From assembly GCF_014646055.1 (NCBI RefSeq), contig NZ_BMMS01000028.1, forward strand, positions 1-64,000: DNA of 64,000 bases. The letters are read 5' to 3'. A model generated the notes under the pieces. The model made no database searches and had not been told where the DNA came from. It saw nothing but the letters and a program-made list of their open reading frames with translations. Of the stretch, positions 52,855 through 61,395 are shown piece after piece (positions within the stretch are counted from its first letter, which is position 1; every line of letters begins with the position of its first letter). Both the position numbers and the translations under genes were made by a program. The DNA comes from Wenjunlia tyrosinilytica. GTDB taxonomy: Bacteria; Actinomycetota; Actinomycetes; Streptomycetales; Streptomycetaceae.

Positions 52855-54615
52855 GTGGAACCTGCACAGCACTTGAGCGTCCTTCGTCGGCGCTGGCGAC
52901 TGCTGGCGGGCTGTGTGCTGGCCGCGCTGGTCGTCGGCTGGTGGCTGACGCCCGCGAGCCAGGGGCGGGACGAGAGCGCGTGGCAGTCCACGCTCACGGT
53001 GGTGCCCGCGCCGGGGTCGGAGGACTCGGTCAAGCTGGACGTGGTGCGCACCTTCGCCACCAGCGAGCAGGTCACGGCGGACGCCGCCAAGCGGCTGGGG
53101 CTCAAGGACCCGGCGGTCCTCAAGCCCAGGGTGGACATCTCGGCCGACGCCGAGGCGGGCATGATCACGATAACGGCGACGGGGGCGACCCAGCACGACT
53201 CCGAGGCGGTCGCGGGCGCGTTCGCCAAGGCCATGGTGCAGGGCTACCGCAAGAGCCTGCGTGACAGCGCCATGACCTCCGCCGACGAGCGCAGCAAGCA
53301 GCTCAAGTCGCTCGGGGACGACATCACGTCGATGCAGGACGACCTCAACGCGTCCCTGGGCTCACGCCGTACGCAGATCAAGGCGCAGTTGGACTCGCTC
53401 AACGGGCAGTACAGCGACCTGTACTCCACGATCGCCAAGCTGCGGCAGACCGCGAGGGCGCCGGTGCTCGAGCAGTTCGGCGGCATCAACAGCACGGCGA
53501 GCAGCGGCAGTGTGCTCAGCGCCCCGAGCAGCCGTTCGGCGCGCCTGGCCCTGGCGGCCGCGCTGGGACTGGCGCTCGGGCTGGTCGCGGTGCTGATGCT
53601 GGACCGGCTCGACACCCGGCTGCGCAGCCGCTCGCAGGCCGAGGAGGCGTTCGGCTTCCCGGTGATCGGGGAGATACCCGTGATGTCGCGCAGGCTCCGC
53701 CGCTCGCGCGTACCGGCGGTGGCCTCGAGTCCGGGGGCTCCGGCGGCGGAGGCGTACCGGGCGCTGCGGGCGGCGCTGCTGCTGACCGCTCCGTCGTCGC
53801 TGGCCTTTCCCATCGGCGGGCGGCGGGACGACCGCTCCTCGCTGCCGAGGCTGCCGCAGACCGCGCCTGTGGTGCTGGTGGTCTCCGCGCGGCCGGGCGA
53901 CGGCAGGACGACGACGGTCGCGGAACTGGCGGCCGCGCTCGCGGAGACGGGCCGCTCGGTGCTCGTCCTCGACTGCGACTTCCGGGGCTCGCGGGCCCAT
54001 GAGCTCCTGGGTGTGGAGCCGGGGCCCGGGATGGCCGAACTCCTCGGCGGGGACGGCGCGGAGGGCCTGAAGGAGGCGATCAGGCCGACCCGGGTGGAGC
54101 GGGTGGGCCTGGTGACGGCGGGCAGGCACTCCGGCTATCCGGCCGCGCTCGTGGTGCGGGCGGACGAGGTGCTCGACGAGGCGCGCAAGCACGCCGACGT
54201 GGTCCTCGTCGACAGCTCGCCCCTGCTGTACGCCAATGACTCCTACGACCTGGTCGGGCACGCGGACACCGTCCTGCTGACCGCGCGCAGCAGCCATGTG
54301 ACTCCCGAACAGGCGGGGCGCGTCGGCGAGTTGCTGGCCCGTACCAGTGTGCCGGTGGCCGGTATCGCGCTGACCGCCTCTCCCGGGTCGCCGGGAAGCT
54401 CCCCGTGGATCACCCGGCGCCCGTCCGAGACGGTCACCACGGGCGCCGTCACCCCTTTCCCGGCGATGGGCCCGGGCCTGGTGCGCGATCAGGACCGCTC
54501 CCGCGCCCAACCGCCCCGCCAGACGGCGGAGGCGGACCCGCCGGACCGGGGCGGGCCGAGCTGGGCCCTGGGCCGGGACGGCACCGCGCCGAAGGCGGAG
54601 GGCGACGACCTGTGA
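52855..54615 (+). CDS. Wzz/BY-kinase-like polysaccharide chain-length protein
   Basis: This 586-residue protein has a Wzz domain with two membrane segments (about 15-31 and 231-249) around a helical extracellular part, followed by a CpsD/CapB-like cytoplasmic P-loop domain. Walker A is SARPGDGRTTT (344-354), Walker A' is VLVLDCDF (369-376) and Walker B is VVLVDSS (449-455). The usual Walker A lysine is Arg351, and the tail lacks a tyrosine cluster. It probably sets chain length and interacts with the export machinery; kinase activity is doubtful. GTG 52855 has GGGGGG eight bases upstream. Its stop overlaps the next start (GTGA). Confidence 0.88.
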   Translation: MEPAQHLSVLRRRWRLLAGCVLAALVVGWWLTPASQGRDESAWQSTLTVVPAPGSEDSVKLDVVRTFATSEQVTADAAKRLGLKDPAVLKPRVDISADAEAGMITITATGATQHDSEAVAGAFAKAMVQGYRKSLRDSAMTSADERSKQLKSLGDDITSMQDDLNASLGSRRTQIKAQLDSLNGQYSDLYSTIAKLRQTARAPVLEQFGGINSTASSGSVLSAPSSRSARLALAAALGLALGLVAVLMLDRLDTRLRSRSQAEEAFGFPVIGEIPVMSRRLRRSRVPAVASSPGAPAAEAYRALRAALLLTAPSSLAFPIGGRRDDRSSLPRLPQTAPVVLVVSARPGDGRTTTVAELAAALAETGRSVLVLDCDFRGSRAHELLGVEPGPGMAELLGGDGAEGLKEAIRPTRVERVGLVTAGRHSGYPAALVVRADEVLDEARKHADVVLVDSSPLLYANDSYDLVGHADTVLLTARSSHVTPEQAGRVGELLARTSVPVAGIALTASPGSPGSSPWITRRPSETVTTGAVTPFPAMGPGLVRDQDRSRAQPPRQTAEADPPDRGGPSWALGRDGTAPKAEGDDL

Positions 54616-55850
54616 CCGACCGACCTGTGACCGACGGACCCGTGACCGACGCGGCCGGGATCGAAGCGGCTGTGACCGACAGGCCCCTGACCGACGGCGG
54701 GAGGCCGGTGCGGGTGCTCTGGCTCGCCAAGGGGCTCGGCCTCGGGGGCGCGGAGCGCCTGCTGCTCAACTGCGCGCGCCATGTCGACCGGGAGCGCTTC
54801 GAGGTGGAGGTCGCCTACGTCCTGCCGTGGAAGGACGCCCTGGCGCCGGATCTGGAGAAGGCGGGGATACCGGTGCACCTGCTGACCGGCGCTCCCGGCC
54901 GGCGCGGCCGGGACCCTTTGTGGCCGCTGCGGCTGCGCTCGCTCATGGCCCAGCGCCGCTACGGGCTGGTGCACACGCACATGCCCGTGCCCGCCGTCGC
55001 GGCCCGGATGCTGCTGCGCGGGCCCCTGTCGGTGCCGCTGGTGCACACCGAGCACAACATGTGGCAGCGCTACCGCCTGCCGACCCGGATCGCCAACTCT
55101 TGGACGTACGGGCGCAACGCGGCCGTGGTCGCGGTCTCGCGGGCAGTGGCCGCGAGCGTGCGGCCGCCCCGGCGGGTCGACCCCGGGCAGTGGCTGAACG
55201 TGGTGCACCACGGCCCCGACCTCGGCGGGGCGGCCGGGGGCGCGCAGGCCCGCGCCGAGGCCCGTGAGGCCCTTGGGCTGCCCCGCGAGGGCGTCGTCGT
55301 CGGCACGGTGGGCAACCTCACCGCCAAGAAGGACCAGCGCACCCTGCTCGACGCCTTCGCCCTCATGCGCCGCAACCACCCGGAGGCGGCGCTGGTGCTC
55401 ATCGGCTCCGGCCCGTTGGAGGAGCGGCTGCGCCGGCACGCCTCGTCGCTGGGGCTCGACGGCACCGCGGTCTTCGCGGGATCCCGGCCGGACGTCCCCG
55501 CGTTGCTGCCCGCGCTGGACGTGTTCACCCTCAGCTCGCGCCAGGAGGGGCTGCCGGTGGCGCTCATGGAGGCGATGGCCTCCGGACTGCCCTCGGTCGT
55601 CACCCGCGTCGGCGGTATGCCGGAGATCGTGGACCAGGGGGTGGAAGGGCTGCTGGTGCAGCCGGGAGACGCCGAGGCGCTGTCCGTCGCGCTGGGCCGG
55701 CTCGTCGGCGGTCCGGCGCTGCGAGCCCGGATGTCGGCGGCCGCCCGGGAGCGCGCGCGGCGCTTCGACGCCGAGGGCGCGCAGCGCCGCATCGAGGCCG
55801 TCTACGAGCAGGTTCTGGCGGGGCGGCGGAGCACGGGGGTCACCGCGTGA
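54612..55850 (+). CDS. Glycosyltransferase family 4
   Basis: This GT-B enzyme of up to 412 residues has VRVLWLAKGLGLGGAERLLL, LVHTHMPVPAVAARM, HTEHNMWQRYRLPTR, VGTVGNLTAKKDQRTLLDA and the donor motif SRQEGLPVALMEAMASGLP (E-x7-E). The start is ambiguous: GTGACCGAC occurs in frame four times (54612, 54627, 54642, 54672), each a possible initiation site. The first overlaps the upstream TGA as GTGA. The stop likewise overlaps the GNAT gene, so translation is coupled along this unit. Confidence 0.9.
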   Translation: MTDRPVTDGPVTDAAGIEAAVTDRPLTDGGRPVRVLWLAKGLGLGGAERLLLNCARHVDRERFEVEVAYVLPWKDALAPDLEKAGIPVHLLTGAPGRRGRDPLWPLRLRSLMAQRRYGLVHTHMPVPAVAARMLLRGPLSVPLVHTEHNMWQRYRLPTRIANSWTYGRNAAVVAVSRAVAASVRPPRRVDPGQWLNVVHHGPDLGGAAGGAQARAEAREALGLPREGVVVGTVGNLTAKKDQRTLLDAFALMRRNHPEAALVLIGSGPLEERLRRHASSLGLDGTAVFAGSRPDVPALLPALDVFTLSSRQEGLPVALMEAMASGLPSVVTRVGGMPEIVDQGVEGLLVQPGDAEALSVALGRLVGGPALRARMSAAARERARRFDAEGAQRRIEAVYEQVLAGRRSTGVTA

Positions 55851-56938
55851 ACCGGGGCGCGGCGGACTCCGGGGGGACGCCCGAGGGGTTAGAGATACGG
55901 GAGTTGGCGGCCGCCGACGAGCCCGAGGTGCTCGGTCTGCTCAGCACGTCGCTGGCGGGCGGCCCCACCGGGGAGCGCACCTCGGCGTTCTTCTCCTGGA
56001 AGCACCGGCGAGGGGTCTTCGGGCCGAGCCCCGGTCTGGTGGCGGTGGCCGACGGCAGGGTGGTCGGCCTGCGGCTCTTCCTGCGCTGGGAGTTCACCCT
56101 GTCCGGCAGGACGGTCCGGGCGGTGCGCCCGGTGGACACCGCCACCCATCCGGACTTCCGGGGCCGCGGCATCTTCCGCGCGCTCACGCTGGATCTGCTC
56201 GAACAGGTCGCCTCCGGCACCGATGTGGTCTTCAACACCCCCAACGCGAACAGCCTGCCCGGCTATCTGCGGATGGGCTGGCGGCGGGCGGGCACCGTGC
56301 CGATCGCCGTCCGCCCCGTCAGACCGGGTGCCTTCGCCGCGGGCCTGGGAGGCCAGCTCTCCCGGCTGCGCGGCGGCCCGCCCCGCCCGGGGGCGGCCTC
56401 GGCCCGCGCGACGGCACCCGGGGCCCGTTGCGCCCTGCCGGGCGCCGCGGAGGTCGTCGCTGCCGCGTCCGGGCTCAAGGAACTGCTGCGCGAGCGGGCC
56501 GAGGGGGACGAGCGCGCCCGGCCCGCCCGCCTGGGCACCGAGCGGACCCCGGACTTCCTGCGCTGGCGCTACGCCGAGGCCCCCGGTCTGGACTACCGCG
56601 CGGTGACGGTGGAGCGCGCGGGAGAGCTCGCCGGGATCGCCTTCTGCCGGCCCCGCGCACGAGGCGGACTCACCGAACTCACCCTGTCCGACGTGGTGGT
56701 GCGCCCGGGCGACCGGGAGGCCGCGGCCCGCCTGCTGGCCTCGGTGGCCCGCGGTGGCGGCTGCGACCACGTCGCCACCCACCTCGCCGAGGGCGGCGAG
56801 GCGGCGTCGGTGGGGCTGCGCCACGGGTATCTGCCGGTGCCGCGCGCCGGGATGGTGCTCGCCGTGCGGCCGGCCGGGCAGGAGCCGCCACGGGTCCACG
56901 GCTGGCGGTTCACCCTCGGCGACCTCGAGGTCTTCTGA
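55847..56938 (+). CDS. GNAT-family N-acetyltransferase
   Basis: This 363-residue protein has an N-terminal GNAT domain (about 16-150) with DTATHPDFRGRGIFRALT, the acetyl-CoA pyrophosphate loop (R-G-x-G-I/F), and a second, weaker GNAT-like half (LSDVVVRPGDREAAARLLAS). It could acetylate an amino sugar of the polymer. Codon 15 is TTA (55889-55891). Its GTG overlaps the upstream stop (GTGA). Confidence 0.85.
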   Translation: MNRGAADSGGTPEGLEIRELAAADEPEVLGLLSTSLAGGPTGERTSAFFSWKHRRGVFGPSPGLVAVADGRVVGLRLFLRWEFTLSGRTVRAVRPVDTATHPDFRGRGIFRALTLDLLEQVASGTDVVFNTPNANSLPGYLRMGWRRAGTVPIAVRPVRPGAFAAGLGGQLSRLRGGPPRPGAASARATAPGARCALPGAAEVVAAASGLKELLRERAEGDERARPARLGTERTPDFLRWRYAEAPGLDYRAVTVERAGELAGIAFCRPRARGGLTELTLSDVVVRPGDREAAARLLASVARGGGCDHVATHLAEGGEAASVGLRHGYLPVPRAGMVLAVRPAGQEPPRVHGWRFTLGDLEVF

Positions 56939-56961
56939 TGGCTGTGACGGCGGTCCTGTGA
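56938..56961 (+). other. Seven-codon minicistron between two coupled genes
   Basis: The TGA of the GNAT gene overlaps an ATG (TGATG), which reads MAVTAVL and then stops at a TGA that itself overlaps the ATG of the next gene. This would let ribosomes re-initiate twice across a 22-base gap. It may be a true leader peptide or an accident of sequence. Confidence 0.4.
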
Positions 56962-58493
56962 TGGTGCGGCAGTTCCTGGCGCGGACGGGACGAAGACCCC
57001 GGCTGCCGGAGATCCCCTGGCCCTCGCTCATGGCGGGCTCCCTGGTCACCGCCTATGTCGCCGTCTTCGTCTGGGGCATGGAGCACACCTCCTACGACAC
57101 GTGGGGGGCGCTGCTGATCCTGCCGCTCCTCATGGCCGTCAGCGCCCCGTTCATCGGCCGGATCGCGGCACGCGACCCCGATCCGCGCACCTACCGGCTG
57201 CTGATGCTCGCCCTGGCCTTCAAGCTCGTGGCGGCCTTCCCGCGCTTCCTCATGGCCTTCGTGCTCTACGACGGTCAGTCGGACGCGGCGATGTACGACG
57301 ACAAGGGCCGCGTGCTCGCGGCGCTCTTCCGGCACGGCGTCTTCCAGGCGGACATCGGGCGGCCGGTGGAGGGCACCGGGTTCGTCATCATCCTCACCGG
57401 GATCGCCTACACCCTGGTCGGGCCGTCCATCAGCGGAGGGTTCCTGTTCTTCTCCTGGCTGGGGTTCTGGGGCCTGGTGATGTTCTGGCGGGCCGTGCAG
57501 ATCGGCTTCCCCGCCGCCGACAGCCGCCGCTACGCGCTGTTCGTCTTCTTCCTGCCGTCGCTGCTGTTCTGGCCGTCGAGCATCGGCAAGGACTCGTGGA
57601 TGATGCTGACGCTGGGCGTCATGGCCTACGGGGCGGCCCGGGTGCTGCGCCGGATGCACGGCGGATTCGCGGTGCTGGCGCTGGGCTCGGTGGGCACGGC
57701 CATGGTGCGCCCGCACATCACCCTGCTGGCGGGCGCCGGACTCGGCGTCGCGTACCTGCTCAGGCGCCGCCCGGACAAGGTCTCCGCGCTGGGGCCGATC
57801 AAGGCGGTCGCGGGCATCGCCGTGATGGGCGTGGGGATCATGCTGATGCTCCAGCAGGCCAGCGCCTTCTTCGGGTTGGACGGCACGGACTCGCAGGGCG
57901 TCTCCCAGGTGCTGTCGGAGACTCAGCGGCGCACCTCGCAGGGCGGTTCCGCCGCGGTGGACGCCTCCGGGGAGGCGGCCGGGTCCGGACCGCCGGTGAA
58001 CCTGTCGCCGGTGAACCTGCCGATGAACGTGGTCACGGTCCTGTTCCGCCCGTTCCCCTTCGAGGCGCACAACGTCCAGGCGCTCGTCGCGTCCGTGGAG
58101 TGCTTCGCCCTGATGATCGTGTTCATCATGTCGTGGGCGAGGCTGCGACGGCTTCCCAAGCTGTTCCTCAAAGAGCCCTACATCGCCTTCACGGCCGTGT
58201 ACTCCCTGCTGTTCTGCTGGGCCTTCTCCAACATCAACAACCTGGGCATCCTCACGCGGGAGCGGGTGCAGGTTCTGCCCTTGGTCCTGGTGCTGCTGGC
58301 GATTCCGCGGCGTGCTCCGGAGGCGGGCACGGCCCGGGGCGCGGCCCGCTCCCAGCCCCTGGCCGGCCCGCACCCGCCGGGCCCTGCGGGGCCGGGCGGC
58401 CCGAGAGCCCCGGCCGGCCCGCACTCGGCGTTCCGGTCCCCACCCCCGCCCAGGCCACGTCGGCCGCACCGACCCCGAGAGGTCTCCCGATGA
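56961..58493 (+). CDS. Multi-spanning membrane protein of the glycan locus
   Basis: This 510-residue protein has about ten transmembrane helices, with FLPSLLFWPSSIGKDSWMMLTLG and AMVRPHITLLAGAG as conspicuous conserved-looking segments. The family is not named with certainty. It resembles large hydrophobic proteins in exopolysaccharide loci that could polymerise, flip or modify lipid-linked glycans. The last 55 residues are Pro/Gly/Ala-rich and cytoplasmic. ATG 56961 or the adjacent in-frame GTG 56958 could start it. Its stop overlaps the aminotransferase start (ATGA). Confidence 0.8.
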   Translation: MVRQFLARTGRRPRLPEIPWPSLMAGSLVTAYVAVFVWGMEHTSYDTWGALLILPLLMAVSAPFIGRIAARDPDPRTYRLLMLALAFKLVAAFPRFLMAFVLYDGQSDAAMYDDKGRVLAALFRHGVFQADIGRPVEGTGFVIILTGIAYTLVGPSISGGFLFFSWLGFWGLVMFWRAVQIGFPAADSRRYALFVFFLPSLLFWPSSIGKDSWMMLTLGVMAYGAARVLRRMHGGFAVLALGSVGTAMVRPHITLLAGAGLGVAYLLRRRPDKVSALGPIKAVAGIAVMGVGIMLMLQQASAFFGLDGTDSQGVSQVLSETQRRTSQGGSAAVDASGEAAGSGPPVNLSPVNLPMNVVTVLFRPFPFEAHNVQALVASVECFALMIVFIMSWARLRRLPKLFLKEPYIAFTAVYSLLFCWAFSNINNLGILTRERVQVLPLVLVLLAIPRRAPEAGTARGAARSQPLAGPHPPGPAGPGGPRAPAGPHSAFRSPPPPRPRRPHRPREVSR

Positions 58494-59725
58494 CGACGAC
58501 CGCAACCGCCCTGCCCGCCGCCCTCGGTGGAACACCCGCGTTCCCGGACGGCCTGCCGCTCACGGTCGTGCGGATCCCCCGGCGTGAGGAGGTGCTGGGG
58601 CGCATCGACGCGATCCTCGCCGACGGGCGGCTGACCAACGGGCGCACCGTGGCCGCCCTGGAGGAGGAGGCGGCCGGGCTGCTGGACGTACCGCACGTCG
58701 TCGCGGTGTCGAACTGCACCTCCGGGCTCATGCTCGTCCTCCAGGCGCTGGAGGTGACCGGACCGGTGGTCATGCCCGGCTTCACGTTCTCCGCCACCGC
58801 GCACGCGGCGGTGTGGGCGGGCAGCAGCCCGGTCTTCGCCGAGTGCTCGGCCGACTCGCTGACCCTGGACCCCGACCACGCGGCGCACACCCTGCGCAAT
58901 GTCGGGGGGACCGCGGTGATGGCCACCCATGTCTACGGGACCCCGTGCCGGGTGGAGCGGCTCCAACAGGCGGCCGACCGGTCGGGGGTGCCGCTGGTCT
59001 ACGACGCGGCGCACGCCTTGGGCAGCCGGCGGGCCGGGGTGCCCGTGGGCGGCTTCGGGGCGGCCGAGGTGTTCAGCATGAGCCCCACCAAGGTGGCGCC
59101 GGCGGGCGAGGGCGGTCTGATCGCCACGCGGAACGAGGCGCTGGCCCGGACCCTGCGGACGGCGCGGGACTACGGCAACCCCGGTGACTACGACTGCCTG
59201 TTCGCGGGATTGAACGCTCGAATGTCGGAGCTGCACGCGGCCGTGGGGCTGGCGTCGCTGTCCGGGCTGACGGAGCGGGTGGCGCACCGGGGGGAGTTGG
59301 CCGCCGTGTTCGCCGAGGAGGTCAAGGGGCTGCCGGGGCTGCGCTTCCCTGTCGTCGACGAGGGGGACACCTCCACGTTCAAGGACCTCACCCTCGTGAT
59401 CGACAGGGAGGAGTTCGGCCTCGACGTCCCGTCGCTGGCCACCGCCCTGGGGGCCGAAGGCATCGACACCCGGCGCTACTTCCACCCCCCGGTGCACCGC
59501 CAGAAGGCGTACCGGGCGCTCGGGCAGGCCGACCGCCTGCCCCTCACCGACGCCCTGTCGGCAGCCGTGCTCACGGTCCCGCTGTGGTCGCACATGACGG
59601 CTGGGACGATGCGCCGCACAGCGGCCGCGGTGGCGAGGATCCAGGACCACGCGGACGAGGTGCGCGCGGCACTGCTCGGTGGTGCGCACGGCCCTCACCA
59701 GGACGTTCGACCGGCCGTCGAGTGA
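58490..59725 (+). CDS. DegT/DnrJ/EryC1-family sugar aminotransferase
   Basis: This 411-residue PLP enzyme has VSNCTSGLMLVLQAL, PVVMPGFTFSATAHA, YDAAHALGSRRAG and FSMSPTKVAPAGEGGLIAT, where the lysine of SPTK is the PLP-binding residue, then NARMSELHAAVGLASL. Members transfer an amino group to a keto-sugar nucleotide such as a 4-keto-6-deoxy sugar. It ends the plus-strand unit (ATGA overlap with the membrane protein). No 4,6-dehydratase is in the window, so its substrate must come from elsewhere. Confidence 0.92.
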   Translation: MTTTATALPAALGGTPAFPDGLPLTVVRIPRREEVLGRIDAILADGRLTNGRTVAALEEEAAGLLDVPHVVAVSNCTSGLMLVLQALEVTGPVVMPGFTFSATAHAAVWAGSSPVFAECSADSLTLDPDHAAHTLRNVGGTAVMATHVYGTPCRVERLQQAADRSGVPLVYDAAHALGSRRAGVPVGGFGAAEVFSMSPTKVAPAGEGGLIATRNEALARTLRTARDYGNPGDYDCLFAGLNARMSELHAAVGLASLSGLTERVAHRGELAAVFAEEVKGLPGLRFPVVDEGDTSTFKDLTLVIDREEFGLDVPSLATALGAEGIDTRRYFHPPVHRQKAYRALGQADRLPLTDALSAAVLTVPLWSHMTAGTMRRTAAAVARIQDHADEVRAALLGGAHGPHQDVRPAVE

Positions 59726-59745
59726 GGCCGGGCATCATCCCGAAA

Positions 59746-59762
59746 CCCTGTGCACCACAGGG
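59746..59762. terminator. Hairpin after the aminotransferase gene
   Basis: CCCTGTG and CACAGGG pair perfectly around a 3-base loop, 20 bases after the stop and followed by ATTT. It could terminate the glycan operon, or it could be an operator for the next gene. Confidence 0.5.
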
Positions 59763-59902
59763 ATTTACACGATGGGAACGTGGTGTGACGACCGTTTTTG
59801 ACTCATTCGCCATCATTGGCGAACACCAGTCGCCCCAGTCGCACAAATTAGCCCGCTGATCGGACTCCCCACAAAGCACATAGTGGGCTTACCTTATGCC
59901 TC

Positions 59903-60382
59903 ATGACCTCCCCCCGCGGCACCTACGGCGGCGGCTACTACGCCTCGTCGGCCTTCTTCCCCGACACCCCGATCTACGACAGGCTCGTCGCCGAGCGGGG
60001 CACTCCGCAGATCGCTCCCATCCGCGTCCCCTCGGCCTACGAGGGCAGCAACCTCCCGGCACTGCCGGCGCTGCCCTCCGCGGGCCACTCGTACACGCCT
60101 CCGTACGGCATGCAGAACGGTTACCTCGCGGCCGCGCCGCAGCCCGCTCCCTATCAGCAGCAGGCGGCTCCGACGGCGTACATCCCGCAGCAGGCGGGCG
60201 CGCCCCGAGGCGGGTACACGGCCGGCGCCCCGTACCAGGCCCAGGCCCAGGGCTACACCAACGGCGGCTACGAGACCGGCCCCATGCGCCCCGTCCCGCC
60301 CCGCCCGGTGCCCCCGCGCCAGTCGCCCGCGCCCTACAGCGACGACCCGTACCGCCGCCCCTACCAGGGCCCCGGCTACTGA
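59903..60382 (+). CDS. Tyr/Pro/Gln-rich small protein (DUF6643-like)
   Basis: This 159-residue protein begins MTSPRGTYGGGYYASSAFF and continues with PIYDRLVAERGTPQIAPIRVP, then a Pro/Gln/Ala/Tyr-rich disordered tail ending PYRRPYQGPGY. It matches my recollection of the Streptomyces-conserved DUF6643 family, whose function is unknown. Only the first 55 residues look conserved. It is monocistronic, with its own 177-base upstream region. Confidence 0.78.
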   Translation: MTSPRGTYGGGYYASSAFFPDTPIYDRLVAERGTPQIAPIRVPSAYEGSNLPALPALPSAGHSYTPPYGMQNGYLAAAPQPAPYQQQAAPTAYIPQQAGAPRGGYTAGAPYQAQAQGYTNGGYETGPMRPVPPRPVPPRQSPAPYSDDPYRRPYQGPGY

Positions 60383-60481
60383 CCCGGGTGGGCGCCCGGT
60401 CCGACCGCGAGCGAGCGGCCGGTGTCCGGCCCGAGCAGGGGCCCGGGACCCGCGCCGGGTGCCACCTGGGACGATGGGTCC

Positions 60482-61354
60482 ATGCCAGGACCACGGTCGG
60501 CGTCACGGCCGACACCACAGCCGGATCCAGCGCGGCCTTCGCCGCGGCTGAGCGCGATACACGTCTATCCGGTCAAGTCGGCGGCGGGTTTCGACGCCGG
60601 CGAAGCGGCCGTTGAGCCGTGGGGGCTCGCCGGGGACCGCAGATGGATGGTGGCCCGGCCGGACGGCCGGTTCACGACTCAGCGCGATCACCCGCGCCTG
60701 GCACTGGTGGGCGTGAGCCTGCGCCCGGACGGGTCGCTGGTCCTCGAGGCGCCGGACATGGCGCCGCTGGCCGTGCCGGTTCCCGGGCCCGGGCGGCCGA
60801 CCGTGCCCGTGCAGGTGTGGGGCTCCTCGTTCGAGGCGGTGCCCGCCGACGAGGCGGCCCACGAGTGGTTCACCCGGTACATCGGCGCGGATCTTCGGCT
60901 GATCCATCTCGACGACCCCCTGCGGCGGCCCGTCGACCCGGACTTCGCCCTGCCCGGCGAGACCGTCACCTTCGCCGACGGCTACCCGCTGCTGCTGACC
61001 ACCACCTCCTCGCTGACGGCGCTGAACGACCTGATCACCGAGGAGCACCAGGAGCCCTCGGCGCTGCCGATGGACCGCTTCCGGCCCAATGTGGTGATCG
61101 ACGGGACCGAGGCCTGGGCCGAGGACGGCTGGAAGCGGGTGCGGATCGGGGAGGTCGACTTCCGCGTCGCCAAGCCGTGCGGCCGCTGCGTCGTCACCAC
61201 CATCGACCAGAAGACGGCCCTCAGGGGCGGCGAGCCCCTCAGGACGCTCGGACGCCACCGGCGCTTCGGCAAGGATCTGGTCTTCGGGCAGAACCTGGTG
61301 CCGCAGGGCACGGGGACGCTCCGCCTGGGGGACGGGCTGACCGTCCTGGAGTGA
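60482..61354 (+). CDS. MOSC-domain protein (MOSC N-terminal beta-barrel)
   Basis: This 290-residue protein has the MOSC N-terminal beta-barrel (AIHVYPVKSAAGFDAGEA, WGLAGDRRWMV) and the C-terminal MOSC domain (PMDRFRPNVVIDG, KPCGRCVVTTIDQ with the conserved Cys, GQNLVPQGTG). MOSC proteins handle molybdenum-cofactor sulfur chemistry, as in YcbX- or mARC-type reductases. ATG 60482 is preferred; the longer frame is Pro-rich and not homologous. Confidence 0.92.
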   Translation: MPGPRSASRPTPQPDPARPSPRLSAIHVYPVKSAAGFDAGEAAVEPWGLAGDRRWMVARPDGRFTTQRDHPRLALVGVSLRPDGSLVLEAPDMAPLAVPVPGPGRPTVPVQVWGSSFEAVPADEAAHEWFTRYIGADLRLIHLDDPLRRPVDPDFALPGETVTFADGYPLLLTTTSSLTALNDLITEEHQEPSALPMDRFRPNVVIDGTEAWAEDGWKRVRIGEVDFRVAKPCGRCVVTTIDQKTALRGGEPLRTLGRHRRFGKDLVFGQNLVPQGTGTLRLGDGLTVLE

Positions 61355-61395
61355 GCCGCGGCGGCGTTGTCGGTGGCGGCTGCGACACTGCGGCC

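Noticed and set aside
59896-60615. Frame of about 240 codons overlapping the DUF6643-like gene
   Set aside because: It is an alternate frame of that gene with an Arg/Pro-rich translation; the recognisable N-terminus lies in the frame starting at 59903.
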